From an uncultured Paracoccaceae bacterium (GTDB taxonomy: Bacteria > Pseudomonadota > Alphaproteobacteria > Rhodobacterales > Rhodobacteraceae), in contig CAJXWO010000011.1 of the NCBI GenBank assembly GCA_913062865.1, forward strand, positions 1 through 60,140: 60,140 bases of DNA, read 5' to 3'. Under the pieces are notes generated by a model. That model saw only the letters and a program-made list of their open reading frames with translations, was not told the DNA's origin and made no database searches. A program made the translations under genes and the position numbers. How positions within the stretch are numbered: position 1 is the stretch's first letter; every line of letters starts with the position of its first letter. Below, in pieces: positions 38,505 to 47,047 of this stretch.

Positions 38505-38531
38505 AGGGCGCCCATCGCGGCGCCCTTTTTC
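38505..38531 (+). terminator. Terminator of bioY
   Basis: The stem AGGGCGCC (38505-38512) pairs with GGCGCCCT (38519-38526), with a six-base loop, followed by TTTTT. It is a textbook intrinsic terminator 26 bases after the stop. Confidence 0.9.
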
Positions 38532-38581
38532 GTTTCGGGCACCTGCCCGACCACCGGCGCGCGGGTGGCGACGCCAGAATT

Positions 38582-38607
38582 GAGTATTTTTGGAAAGATG
38601 AAGCAGG
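38582..38607 (+). repeat. Dispersed repeat GTATTTTTGGAAAGATGAAG (copy 4)
   Basis: This forward copy faces the inverted copy of the related repeat at 38684-38706, so the two bracket a 125-base segment between the bioY terminator and the hydrolase-OsmC gene. Confidence 0.85.
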
Positions 38608-38683
38608 GGGATGCGGTTTCCCGGGGACGCACGGCCCGGCAGGCCGCGGTTGATCGACGGGTCGGGGCACAAGCCGTCCCTGT

Positions 38684-38706
38684 CTTCTTCTTGGCAAAAA
38701 GACCTC
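38684..38706 (-). repeat. Dispersed repeat GTATTTTTGCCAAGAAGAAG (copy 2)
   Basis: On the minus strand this reads GTCTTTTTGCCAAGAAGAAG with one change from the consensus. It is the inverted partner of the copy at 38582. Confidence 0.8.
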
Positions 38707-38758
38707 TGTGCAGCCGGGCCATGGGTGTGGCGTCGCCCGGATCGGGCTGTCTGGTGCC

Positions 38759-39970
38759 TCAGGCCAGTTCGGTTTCCACCTCCGAACTGCGCTCGAGCGT
38801 ACGGTGTACCGGGCACTTGTCGGCGATCTCGAGCAGTTTCGCGCGCTGCGCGTCGTCCAGATCGCCCTCGAGCGTGATCACCCGGTGAAATCGATCGGCC
38901 TTGGCGGTGCCCGAGGACTGCGCATCCTGGGCGTGGACCTTGTCATGGGTGACATCCACCTGCACATGACGGAGCGGCCAGCCCTTGTGGCGGGCATACA
39001 TGCGGATCGTCATGGAGGTGCACGCGCCCAGTCCCGCCGCGACGAACCCGTAGGGTGTCATGCCGCGGTTCGTGCCCCCATAGGCCGCGGGCTCGTCGGC
39101 AAGCGCGTGGTGGTGCGGACCGTGCGCCACGTCCTGAAGAAAGCCCTGGGCATCGGCCTCCGACACGCGGATCACGCCCTCTGGCGCGCCCGGCGGCGGG
39201 GCGGGGGCCTTCAGGTCAAGGTAGCGCGTGGCCCAGGCCGCGATCACCCCCGCGGCGTATTCCGCGTCCGCGGGGTCGCTCACGAGGTGATCCGCGCTGT
39301 CCAGCGTCACGAAGCTCTTGGGATGCCGGGTTGCGGTGAAGATGCGCGTGGCATTCTCGATCCCGACGATGGCGTCCCGGGGGGCGTGCATGACCAGAAG
39401 CGCGGCCCTGAGCCCCTTGAGATGGGGGGAGAGCGCGCTGCCCTCCACGTCCTCGACAAACCGTCGCGTGATGGTGAAGGGCCGTCCGCCGAGATTGACC
39501 TCGGCCCGGCCATCTTCGCGGATCCGCGCCAGCGCGTCGCCGAAGTTGTGGGTGACATGGTCGGGGTCGAAGGGCGCGCCCAGCGTTGCCACGGCCTTGA
39601 CCGATGGCAGGTCGCCCGCCACGCGCAGCACCGCGGCACCGCCCAGTGAATGACCGACAAGCAGCGACGGCACCATGCCGCGCCCTTCGAGATAGGCTGC
39701 GGCCCGCCGCAGATCCTCTGCATTCGAGCTGAAATGGGTGTTCGCGAACTCGCCCTCGGAATGACCGAGGCCGGTGAAGTCGAAGCGCAACACGGCGATG
39801 CCCAGGGCGGCGAGCCGGCCGGCGATGCGGCGTGCGGCGGGGATGTCCTTGGAACAGGTGAAGCAATGGGCAAACAGCGCGGTGGCCAGGTGCGGGCCAT
39901 CCGGCAAGTCGAGACGCGCCGCCAGGGCATGGCCGTCATGGCCGGGAAAGGTGATGCGTTCGGTGGACAT
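38759..39970 (-). CDS. Alpha/beta hydrolase-OsmC fusion protein
   Basis: This 403-residue two-domain protein has a serine hydrolase in residues 1 to about 255 (nucleophile Ser108 in GHSLGG, Asp199 in HAPRDAIV, His228 in SADHLV). An OsmC-type peroxidase-like domain follows from about residue 265, with the two redox cysteines Cys317 (GLGACTSM) and Cys386 (DKCPVH). The fusion is a known architecture in proteobacteria. OsmC domains reduce organic hydroperoxides, so the enzyme may cleave esters of oxidised lipids and detoxify the peroxide. It is transcribed alone. Confidence 0.9.
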   Translation of the reverse strand: MSTERITFPGHDGHALAARLDLPDGPHLATALFAHCFTCSKDIPAARRIAGRLAALGIAVLRFDFTGLGHSEGEFANTHFSSNAEDLRRAAAYLEGRGMVPSLLVGHSLGGAAVLRVAGDLPSVKAVATLGAPFDPDHVTHNFGDALARIREDGRAEVNLGGRPFTITRRFVEDVEGSALSPHLKGLRAALLVMHAPRDAIVGIENATRIFTATRHPKSFVTLDSADHLVSDPADAEYAAGVIAAWATRYLDLKAPAPPPGAPEGVIRVSEADAQGFLQDVAHGPHHHALADEPAAYGGTNRGMTPYGFVAAGLGACTSMTIRMYARHKGWPLRHVQVDVTHDKVHAQDAQSSGTAKADRFHRVITLEGDLDDAQRAKLLEIADKCPVHRTLERSSEVETELA

Positions 39971-40191
39971 GGCGGCCTCGCTTTGTGACGGATCGGGCCG
40001 AGAGTGGCGGCGCGGGCGCGGTGTCACAAGCCATGTGTCATGCGCGTCACGGGATGGTGACAGATGCGTCGGGGGCGGGTCGGGGGCAGGTGCGGGGCAC
40101 GCCACGGGACGCGCCGGGACCGCCTCGGGGCCGCCTGACCGGCCCTTGACCCCGTGCCGGGTTTGGGCCGACACTTCGGTACGGCGGCGAT

Positions 40192-40773
40192 ATGTCAGGG
40201 GAGGCCGGCGATGCGATCCATGCTGTGTGCGCCGTCATGAACTGCATTCGGATCCCGGGATGCGGGTCCTTCCGGCCGGTATCCGTCCGCGACCGCGCCA
40301 TGGCGCAACGGGCTGCCCGCTTTGTCGCAGAGGAACCCCTTGCCTTTGACCGGGACCCGTCCATGGGCCACGTGACCGGCTCGGGGTTCGTGGTCAGCCC
40401 CTGCCGCGCCTATGCCTGTCTCGTCCATCACCCCGGGCTGCGCCGCTGGCTGCAACCGGGCGGGCATTGCGATGGCCTGCGCGACGCGGCCGCGACGGCC
40501 GCGCGCGAGGTGGCCGAGGAAACGGGCCTTGCGGCCACGCCTTGCCTGCCGGGCAGGATCCTCGATATCGACATCCCCGCGCGGGGCGACGCGCCGGCCC
40601 ATCGGCATTACGACATGCGCTATCTGTTCGAGGCCCCCATGGATCCGGGCTTGTGCGTCGGTCCGGAGGGTGACCGCCTGGCCTGGGTGCCGATCGACCG
40701 CCTCGAGGCGTGGAGCGATGTGCCCTCGCTGCGCGTTCTGGGCGATAAGGCGAGGGCGGCATCTTGGCCGTGA
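40192..40773 (+). CDS. Nudix hydrolase
   Basis: This 193-residue protein has a Nudix box, GGHCDGLRDAAATAAREV followed by AEETGL. The REVxEETGL core is intact, though the first Glu of the box is replaced (Arg-Asp here). Nudix proteins hydrolyse nucleoside diphosphate derivatives; the substrate is not apparent. The N-terminal 60 residues have no family resemblance, and start choice is uncertain: ATG 40192 has only a weak upstream site, and an ATG at 40237 is possible. Its stop overlaps the start of the antiporter gene (TGATG), so the two are coupled. Confidence 0.8.
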   Translation: MSGEAGDAIHAVCAVMNCIRIPGCGSFRPVSVRDRAMAQRAARFVAEEPLAFDRDPSMGHVTGSGFVVSPCRAYACLVHHPGLRRWLQPGGHCDGLRDAAATAAREVAEETGLAATPCLPGRILDIDIPARGDAPAHRHYDMRYLFEAPMDPGLCVGPEGDRLAWVPIDRLEAWSDVPSLRVLGDKARAASWP

Positions 40774-41936
40774 TGTTTCTGGGTCTCGGCGCGTTGTTCC
40801 TGGTCGGGCTCGTGGCCGACCAGCTGGGGCGGCGAACCCGGATGCCGCGGGTCACGCTGTTGCTGGCGCTGGGCCTGCTGGCGGGGCGCTCGGGGCTGGA
40901 TGTGATCCCGCAGGAGATCACGGCGCTGTACGATTTCCTGGCCATCGCGGCGCTGACCATGGTGGCCTTTCTGTTGGGCAGCGCGCTGGATGTGGCGACG
41001 CTGCGGGCCCATGGCCGGGCGATCCTGACGATCTCGGTAGCGATCGTGCTGGTGACGGTGGGCCTTGTGACCGCGGGTCTCGTGCTGGCGGGGCTGGCCA
41101 TGGGGCCCGCGCTGATCCTCGGGGCGATCGCGACTGCCACGGCCCCCGCCGCGACACAGGACGCGATCCGCCAGGCGAACCGTCCGGGTCCGTTTTCCGA
41201 CACGCTGCGCGGGATCGTGGCCATCGACGACGCCTGGGGCATGCTGGCCTTCAGCCTCGCCATCGCGGCGCTCCACGGAATGAACGGGCAGGCGGGGGAG
41301 GGCGCGCATCTGGTTCAGGCCGCGCGGGACATCCTCGGGGGCATCGCGCTGGGATTGGCCATCGGCATTCCAGGCGCGGCGATGACTGGCCGTCTGAGCC
41401 CGGGCGAGCCGCTGCAGACCGAGGCGCTGGGCCTGGTCTTCTTGACCGCGGGCGCGGCGCTGGCGCTCGAGGTGTCCTACCTGATCGCGGCGATGACGGC
41501 GGGCGCGGTGATCGTCAACCGCGCGCGCCACCACGAGCGTGCGTTTCATGAAATCGAGCATCTGCAATGGCCGTTCATGATGCTCTTCTTCCTGCTGGCG
41601 GGTGCCTCGCTCGAGATCGGGACCTTGGCGGCGCTGGGGCTTGTCGGCGCGGTCTATCTCGGGCTGCGCATTGCGGCCCGGATCGCGGGCGGCTGGCTGG
41701 GCGCGCGGCTGGCCGGCGCACCCAGGGGCGAGCGGCCGTGGTACGGCGTCGCGCTCCTGCCCCAGGCGGGGGTCGCGGTCGGCATGGCGCTGGTCGCGGC
41801 TGAGACCTTTCCCGAACATGGCGACCTGATCCTGACGCTGACCATCGGCACGACGGTGGCCTTCGAACTGATCGGGCCCGCGGCGACGATCTGGGCGGTG
41901 ACCCGCGTGGCCAAGGCGCCAGCGCGCGGCGGATGA
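40773..41936 (+). CDS. Cation/proton antiporter (Kef/NhaP-like)
   Basis: This 387-residue membrane protein has about eleven to twelve helices of the CPA1/CPA2 cation:proton antiporter group. AIATATAPAATQDAIRQANRPG (near residue 125) and GIVAIDDAWGMLAFSLAIAA (near 150, with an Asp-Asp pair) match the ion-binding helices 4 and 5. No C-terminal nucleotide-binding domain is present. Start alternatives are TTG 40764 and GTG 40770; ATG 40773 keeps the TGATG overlap with the Nudix gene. The exported cation is probably Na+ or K+. Confidence 0.85.
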   Translation: MFLGLGALFLVGLVADQLGRRTRMPRVTLLLALGLLAGRSGLDVIPQEITALYDFLAIAALTMVAFLLGSALDVATLRAHGRAILTISVAIVLVTVGLVTAGLVLAGLAMGPALILGAIATATAPAATQDAIRQANRPGPFSDTLRGIVAIDDAWGMLAFSLAIAALHGMNGQAGEGAHLVQAARDILGGIALGLAIGIPGAAMTGRLSPGEPLQTEALGLVFLTAGAALALEVSYLIAAMTAGAVIVNRARHHERAFHEIEHLQWPFMMLFFLLAGASLEIGTLAALGLVGAVYLGLRIAARIAGGWLGARLAGAPRGERPWYGVALLPQAGVAVGMALVAAETFPEHGDLILTLTIGTTVAFELIGPAATIWAVTRVAKAPARGG

Positions 41937-41964
41937 CCGCTGCGCCCGGGGCAGGGGGCGCTAT

Positions 41965-41987
41965 GGGGTATTTTCCCCAAGAAGAAG
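41965..41987 (+). repeat. Dispersed repeat GTATTTTTGCCAAGAAGAAG (copy 3)
   Basis: GGGGTATTTTCCCCAAGAAG followed by AAG starts 28 bases after the antiporter stop. It faces an inverted copy at 42080-42101, so the pair bracket a 137-base segment that also contains a double TTAACCTTAAC motif. Confidence 0.85.
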
Positions 41988-42018
41988 GAACAGGGTCGTT
42001 CTCCGCGCCCGCCGCCTC

Positions 42019-42046
42019 GTTAACCTTAACCGCAGTCAACCTTAAC
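42019..42046 (+). repeat. Double TTAACCTTAAC motif, period 16 (copy 3)
   Basis: GTTAACCTTAAC (42019-42030) and GTCAACCTTAAC (42035-42046) repeat with a period of 16, as at 28190 and 28322. This copy lies inside the inverted pair of GTATTTTTGCCAAGAAGAAG repeats. Confidence 0.7.
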
Positions 42047-42079
42047 GCGCCTTGTTCGGGTCAGGGGCACGTCCCCTGG

Positions 42080-42101
42080 CTTCTTCTTGGCAAAAATACC
42101 C
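42080..42101 (-). repeat. Dispersed repeat GTATTTTTGCCAAGAAGAAG (copy 4)
   Basis: This minus-strand copy reads GGGTATTTTTGCCAAGAAGA and AG. It is the inverted partner of the copy at 41965 and lies just after the dddP stop on the same strand. Confidence 0.85.
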
Positions 42102-42143
42102 AGGCGCACCCGCTCGGCCCGCGCGGCATCCGCAACGGCGCGC

Positions 42144-43484
42144 CTAGTCTCCCATCAGGCGCGGGTCGAACGGATAGCGTGTCAGGTTCTCGAACCCGTC
42201 CTCGGTGACCAGCACCTGGTCTTCAAGCTTGATCGAGAAATCGCCGCCCTCGGGGCTGGCCAGCACCTCGACGCAGAGCACCATCCCCGCCTCGAGCGCG
42301 TAGTCGAACGCCCCCGGCACCATCTGATCTGGATAGGCCACCAGGGGCCACTCGTCACACAATCCCACGCCATGCATCAGGCAGCCGTATTTCTGCTTTT
42401 GCAGGTGTGGCCACAGGGTATGGGTGTTGCGGCTCAGGTCCTCGATATTCACGCCTGGTTTCAGCATGGCCATGTTGGTTTGGATATGCTCGACCGCGTG
42501 GCGCATCGTGTCGATCATGTCCTGACGGGGCCGTGCATCGCCGATCCACCAGGTCCGCGAGATGTCCACGCAAATGCCGTAGCTGCCGATCAGGTCGGTG
42601 TCGAAGGCCACGATCTCGTTGTTTTGGACGATCCGCGGCCCGCATTCCTGGAACCACGGGTTCGTGCGCGGCCCCGACGTCAGAAGCCGGGTCTCGATCC
42701 ATTCGCCGCCGCGCTTGATGTTCTCGGAATGAAGCACGGCCCAGATGTCATCCTCGGACACGCCGCCGCCGGGCACCATGTTCCGCGCGAAATCCTCCAT
42801 CGCCCGGCAGGCTGCCTCGCAGGCGTGAGAGGCGCAGCGCATCGCCTTGATCTCGTCGGGGCCCTTGACGCTGCGGGCCTTCTCGGTGACCTCTTCGCCC
42901 TCCATGATCGTGAGCCCCTGCGCCTCGAGCGCGCGCAGCCCGTGCAGCATGGGCTTGTCCACGGCAAGCCGACGGTTGCCCGGCGCATGTTCCTCCAGAA
43001 GGATCCGCACCTCGTTCGAGAACGCGTCGGCGGCCACGTCCACCTTGTCGCCCCGGTCGAAATAAAACAGGTCCGCGCCCGACCGCGCCTCGCGCACCAG
43101 CGGGTTGAAGGACGACAGGAACGGCGCGTTCTTGTAGTCCCAGATCACCATGTAGCCGTCCGCACAGACCAGCACCGCGCGGAACGGGTTGTGCGTGTTC
43201 CAGAGCTGCATGTTGGTTGAATCGGTGGCATAGCGGATATTGAGCGGATCGAAGACCAGAAGCCCCGCGTAGTCCCGCGCCACGATGTGATCGACCAGCC
43301 GCTGCCAGCGGTAGCGGCGCATCGCCTGCAGGTCGGGCAGGTCCAGCCCCGCTGCCGCCCATTCGTCATAGGCCAGCCGCGTCGGTCCGATCTCGATCCG
43401 GTCGGCATCGTTCGGGGTGTTGTCGCCCAGAAGGGCCCCGCGCGTCGGGTCGATCTTGCGTGTGTCTCGGAAGGGACGGTTCAT
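42144..43484 (-). CDS. dddP: DMSP lyase DddP (M24 peptidase-fold)
   Basis: DddP cleaves dimethylsulfoniopropionate to dimethyl sulfide and acrylate. The 446-residue protein has a creatinase/M24 fold but is not a peptidase. Its N-terminus (RKIDPTRGALLGDNTPND) and most of the rest closely resemble known roseobacter DddP. The metal ligands Asp295, Asp297, Asp307, His371, Glu406 and Glu421, the catalytic Asp377 and Tyr366 all fall at the positions I recall for the Ruegeria lacuscaerulensis enzyme, so no indels intervene. It is likely cytoplasmic and monocistronic. There is no acrylate-detoxification gene in the window. It is divergent from a DUF3445 gene (126-base gap). Confidence 0.95.
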   Translation of the reverse strand: MNRPFRDTRKIDPTRGALLGDNTPNDADRIEIGPTRLAYDEWAAAGLDLPDLQAMRRYRWQRLVDHIVARDYAGLLVFDPLNIRYATDSTNMQLWNTHNPFRAVLVCADGYMVIWDYKNAPFLSSFNPLVREARSGADLFYFDRGDKVDVAADAFSNEVRILLEEHAPGNRRLAVDKPMLHGLRALEAQGLTIMEGEEVTEKARSVKGPDEIKAMRCASHACEAACRAMEDFARNMVPGGGVSEDDIWAVLHSENIKRGGEWIETRLLTSGPRTNPWFQECGPRIVQNNEIVAFDTDLIGSYGICVDISRTWWIGDARPRQDMIDTMRHAVEHIQTNMAMLKPGVNIEDLSRNTHTLWPHLQKQKYGCLMHGVGLCDEWPLVAYPDQMVPGAFDYALEAGMVLCVEVLASPEGGDFSIKLEDQVLVTEDGFENLTRYPFDPRLMGD

Positions 43485-43610
43485 GGGGCGCTCCACGGCT
43501 GACAGGACCAGTCTTGGCGCCAATGGCGGGCAAATCCTGCCGGATCGCGACATGCGGCGCTATCGGTTCCGACCTCTTGTGCGTGCGGCCCGCTGGGATA
43601 AGCTGGGCCC

Positions 43611-44345
43611 ATGACCGCGCTGCAGCACAGCATTCCCTTTGCCACCGATCCGCAGCCGCGCCTGCCGGGTGTCGCGCCTTTCGATCCCGCCGACTGGTTG
43701 CAGGTGGACGAGGTCTATGCCGCGCAGATGGCCGAGCGTGACCGGCTGATCGCCGCCGCACCGGATGCGGTGATCGCATTGGCGCCCGAGGCGCGGCCCG
43801 CGGCGGATGAACTGCTCGAGGTCGTGCTGGACCATCTTGCCCGGGATCATGCCGAGCGCTTCGACGTCGGCCCGGATGCCGTGCGCCGTCCCGACGGTGT
43901 CACGGTCCCGCTCGACCGCGACGATCCGATGGGCACGCTGGGGCGGCTCGTGCAGGAGGACCTGTGCCTGATGGAGGCGCGCGGTGCCGAGCATGTGCTG
44001 ACCGGTGCCGTGCTGTGTTTTCCGGCCAGCTGGCGGCTGGACGAGAAATTCATGCGCCCGCTTCTGGGCATCCATGACCCGGTCGAGGTGTATACCGAGG
44101 ATCTTGCCCGCCGGGTGCAGCGGCTCTTCGACGGGATCCGGCCGGGCCGCCCGCTCTGGCGGTTCAACGCACTGCGCTACGCGGACCCGGCGCTCCACCA
44201 ACCCCGGTCGATCCATGACCGGCGGCCCGAACGGCGCGATCCCGATAGCTGCCCCTACCTGCGGTCCGAACGGCAATGCCTGGTCCGGTTGCCCCGGACG
44301 CAGGCGGTGGTGTTTTCGATCCACACCTATGTGGTCAAAGCCTGA
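43611..44345 (+). CDS. DUF3445 family (heme-dependent oxidative demethylase-like) protein
   Basis: This 244-residue soluble protein has the DUF3445 pattern VQEDLCLMEARGAEHVLTGAVLCFPASW (residues about 115-142) and RPLLGIHDPVEVY. Some DUF3445 proteins act as heme-dependent oxidative N-demethylases that oxidise dimethylamine-like substrates. That would fit marine methylamine metabolism, but the substrate here is not known. It starts 126 bases from the divergent dddP gene, a shared promoter region. It converges on the sulfotransferase gene with only 15 bases between stops. Confidence 0.82.
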   Translation: MTALQHSIPFATDPQPRLPGVAPFDPADWLQVDEVYAAQMAERDRLIAAAPDAVIALAPEARPAADELLEVVLDHLARDHAERFDVGPDAVRRPDGVTVPLDRDDPMGTLGRLVQEDLCLMEARGAEHVLTGAVLCFPASWRLDEKFMRPLLGIHDPVEVYTEDLARRVQRLFDGIRPGRPLWRFNALRYADPALHQPRSIHDRRPERRDPDSCPYLRSERQCLVRLPRTQAVVFSIHTYVVKA

Positions 44346-44360
44346 ACCGGCCCTGTGCCG

Positions 44361-45013
44361 TCACTCGGCCGCATGGACCTGGGTCGCGGAGCCTACGCGG
44401 GTCTTTTTCCAGAATTCGGGTTTCAGCTTGTAGGCTGGACGCAGGAAGGCGCAGAGTGCCTCGACAGGTGCCTCCTCAAGGCGGAAGACGAACAGCCGAT
44501 GTGGCTTGTCGCGGAAATAGGTCTCGACCCGCGCCTTGTGCTCTTCGAACTGGTGGCGCCAGATCTCGGCCAGACCGTCGGCATCTGTGTCGTAGTACCT
44601 GCTCATACGGTAGAAATAGCTGCCGCGCCCATGGTTCAGACGGCTGCGGATCCAGGCGTTCACGTCCCGGTAGTTGAAGATGAACTTGGCGTCGGGATAG
44701 GCCTCGGCGAAGGCGTCGAAGCGCAGGTAATTGTGGATCAGCTCGCTCCGGCCGGTCTGTTCCATGTCGAAAAACGCATCGAACGCCTCAAACCCCTCGA
44801 CCGGCGGACGGCCCGCCTCGATATTGTCGCGCACAATGCGATGGATGTTGCTCTCTGAAAGGCCGGATGCCCCGTTTCGCGCCAATGTCGCCCGCCGCCA
44901 TGGACAGCCCGGTAGCCGCTTTTCTTGAACAGGTGGTAGAGCGACGTGGTCCCGCATTTGTTGAACCCGATCTGAAACACCTTGGGGCGGTGGGATACGA
45001 CTTTTGACGACAT
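44361..45013 (-). pseudogene. Sulfotransferase gene with a frameshift in an AG run
   Basis: The gene encodes a PAPS-dependent sulfotransferase. The N-terminal PAPS loop (IGFNKCGTTSLYHLF) and the C-terminal part with FIFNYRDVNAWIRSRLNHGRG are in two different frames. Frame one reads MSSKVV through HWRETGHPAFQ; frame two takes over at SNIHRIVRDNIEAGRPPVE. The switch falls at CTCTCT (44851-44856), AGAGAG on the coding strand. Removing one AG joins ...HPAFQ and SNIHRI perfectly. The lesion is therefore a +2 (or -1) change in a short dinucleotide run. GGAACC precedes ATG 45013. Phase switching, decay, or a sequencing error all remain possible. Confidence 0.82.
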
Positions 45014-45126
45014 GGGAGGTTCCTTTCTGAAACACGGGCACGCGGCGGTGCCGGGACTTGTAAAAAACGGGTACTGTGAACGGCCGGGCGGATCGTGGAT
45101 GTGCCCGGCCGTGGACATTGGCTTGG

Positions 45127-46002
45127 TCAGAAGAACGGGAGCGCCATGTCGACGCCCGAAGCGCTCAGGGCCGCAAACAGGCCCGTGACCGACAGGGCGT
45201 GGGTGCTCAGCCGGAAATCCTCACCCTTCCCGAGCGACACGACGGCCACGGCTGCGGCCACCGGCAGAGACAGGGTCGCCACCGTGCCGGTGATGGCCCA
45301 CGAGGCCAGCCTAAGCTGGTCCGAGGGCACTTCCTCGGCCTCGGGCACATCGGTCTCGGGGGTGCGGAACCGGGGCGCCGCGGAACCGAAGCCGCGCAGC
45401 GGCAGCTCGTCCATCAGACGTTCGGTTAGCGGCTCTTCCACGCCATCCGAAAGGGATGTCTCTGACGGTTCGGCATGGGCCTGCGGGTCTGTATCGGCGC
45501 GGGCCGGTTTCGCAGCCGCAGAGGGGCCCTCATAGGCCGACAGAAACTCGCCCGGCGTCAGCAGAACCTCTTCGGACAGCCAGGCGACGTAGTCGACCGG
45601 TGCCTGCATGACGACTTCATAGATCAGGTCGGCCAGGATGCCCGCGGGCCGCTGCCCCGGATCGGTGCCATCGGTGCCGTGCCAGCCCACGGTGATCGAC
45701 AACTTGCCGCGGGCTTCGGCCGCGCGGCTGTGACGACCCTGGCTCAGACCGGCCTGCCGGTTCAGGGCAGCGGTGCGCCCGGACATGGCGGCCCGGTCGT
45801 CGGCCACCGGCAGTTCCCGGGCCTGCACCCAGATCGTGCGCCCGGTGACGGTTTTTCCGTCGTCGGACCGGACCGGAAGGCCCGGTATCATCTCCCCGTG
45901 TTCGCGCAGAACGTCGACGATCATCGGGGTCAGGGACTCCGCCGTAACGGAGTAGGAACCACAAGACACTAGTACAGCCTCAAACTCAGGTGCCCTTTTC
46001 AT
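45127..46002 (-). CDS. Unrecognised protein family, paralogue A, with C-terminal membrane hairpin
   Basis: This 291-residue protein belongs to no family I recognise. The N-terminal ~155 residues look soluble (sheet and helix), with two segments that align with paralogue B: KLSITVGWHG and DYVAWLSEEVLLTPGEFLSAY. A Pro/Ala/Glu-rich linker follows (residues about 160-225), then a tail with two predicted helices, TGTVATLSLPVAAAVAVVSL and ALSVTGLFAALSASGVDM, around a charged GKGEDFRLS turn. Paralogue B at 47048 has the same layout, and a lytic transglycosylase sits between them on the same strand. AGGAG precedes ATG 46002. Envelope localisation is inferred from the hairpin and neighbour. Confidence 0.7.
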   Translation of the reverse strand: MKRAPEFEAVLVSCGSYSVTAESLTPMIVDVLREHGEMIPGLPVRSDDGKTVTGRTIWVQARELPVADDRAAMSGRTAALNRQAGLSQGRHSRAAEARGKLSITVGWHGTDGTDPGQRPAGILADLIYEVVMQAPVDYVAWLSEEVLLTPGEFLSAYEGPSAAAKPARADTDPQAHAEPSETSLSDGVEEPLTERLMDELPLRGFGSAAPRFRTPETDVPEAEEVPSDQLRLASWAITGTVATLSLPVAAAVAVVSLGKGEDFRLSTHALSVTGLFAALSASGVDMALPFF

Positions 46003-46158
46003 GGGACCACTCCTGCTGCTGTTGACTGAGTGTCTTGCTACCTCGCCTCTAGGGTGAAAATTTGGCTAACGGCTGAAACAATGGGGTCATTTCGGGCGCG
46101 GATCGCGGCCCGACGGAACAATTGCCCCTGGATTGTAACATTTGGACGGTCTGAGCCG

Positions 46159-46959
46159 CTACCGGTCGATGCGTTCGGCGGCCAGCGCGATCGCTTGCTG
46201 GTAGACCGTGGCGGCGTTCCATTCGTTCAGGACACGGAAATTCGGCTGACCCTGCTGGTATCCCTGTCCGGGCCGCCAGCCTTTCTGGCGCAGGAAATTC
46301 GCGGTCGAGGCCATCGCATCGGCCACCGAATAGAGATCCACCCGGCCATCGCCGTTGGCGTCGACGCCGTAGCGCAGGGCATTGCCGGGCAGGAACTGGG
46401 TGTGGCCCAGCTCGCCGTGGAAGGCGCCGATCTGGTCGGGCGACAGCATGCCCCGGTCCACCATGACCAGCGCGGCAATGGCATGGGGGATGAAGAACTC
46501 GGACCGGCGGCAATCATAGGCCACGGTTGTGATGGAGGACACGACCGGAACACTGCCCATCGTGCGACCGAACCCGGTCTCCATGCCGTGGATCGCCAGC
46601 AGGATGCCCGCGGGCACGCCGTACTGCCGTTCGAGCGCGGCGTAAAAGTCGGGGCTGCGCGCCTTGTGCTTGCGCGCGGTGTTGGCAAAGCTGTCGAGCG
46701 AGCCGAGGCGGATGCGGATGAAATCGTCCAGCGCGTAACGCACGCCTTTCTGGTTGCGGTCGGCGTTGATCGTGCCGGTGGAATAGCGCGCATTGGCAAG
46801 CGCCTGAAGGCCACGCTGGCCAACGCCCTGACTTTGGGCGATCGGGGCGAAATCGCGCTTCCACGCATCAAACCCCGACGCGGTGTTCCCGCACTCCAGG
46901 GCCAGGGCAGGGGCCGCGGTCAGAAAAGCCGCCGCAAGGGCCGTCGCGAACCGGATCAT
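46159..46959 (-). CDS. Lytic murein transglycosylase (MltB-like)
   Basis: This 266-residue enzyme cuts the glycan strands of peptidoglycan, forming 1,6-anhydro ends. It has a signal peptide (residues 1-21, MIRFATALAAAFLTAAPALAL) and no lipobox cysteine. The catalytic Glu127 is in HGMETGFGR. The family motifs YGVPAGILLAIHGMETGFGR, HAIAALVMVDRG and GHTQFLPGNALRYGVDANGDGR are present, as in MltB-type LT family 3. GGAG lies eight bases before ATG 46959; a GTG at 46965 is too close to that site. It lies between two paralogous unknown genes. Confidence 0.92.
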   Translation of the reverse strand: MIRFATALAAAFLTAAPALALECGNTASGFDAWKRDFAPIAQSQGVGQRGLQALANARYSTGTINADRNQKGVRYALDDFIRIRLGSLDSFANTARKHKARSPDFYAALERQYGVPAGILLAIHGMETGFGRTMGSVPVVSSITTVAYDCRRSEFFIPHAIAALVMVDRGMLSPDQIGAFHGELGHTQFLPGNALRYGVDANGDGRVDLYSVADAMASTANFLRQKGWRPGQGYQQGQPNFRVLNEWNAATVYQQAIALAAERIDR

Positions 46960-47047
46960 GGGCACATCTCCGCAATGATATCCTCTTGCGGAATGATTAA
47001 CGCCAAATTCCGTTTCGGCCTAGAGCCTGCCGCCGTTTTTGCGCGAA

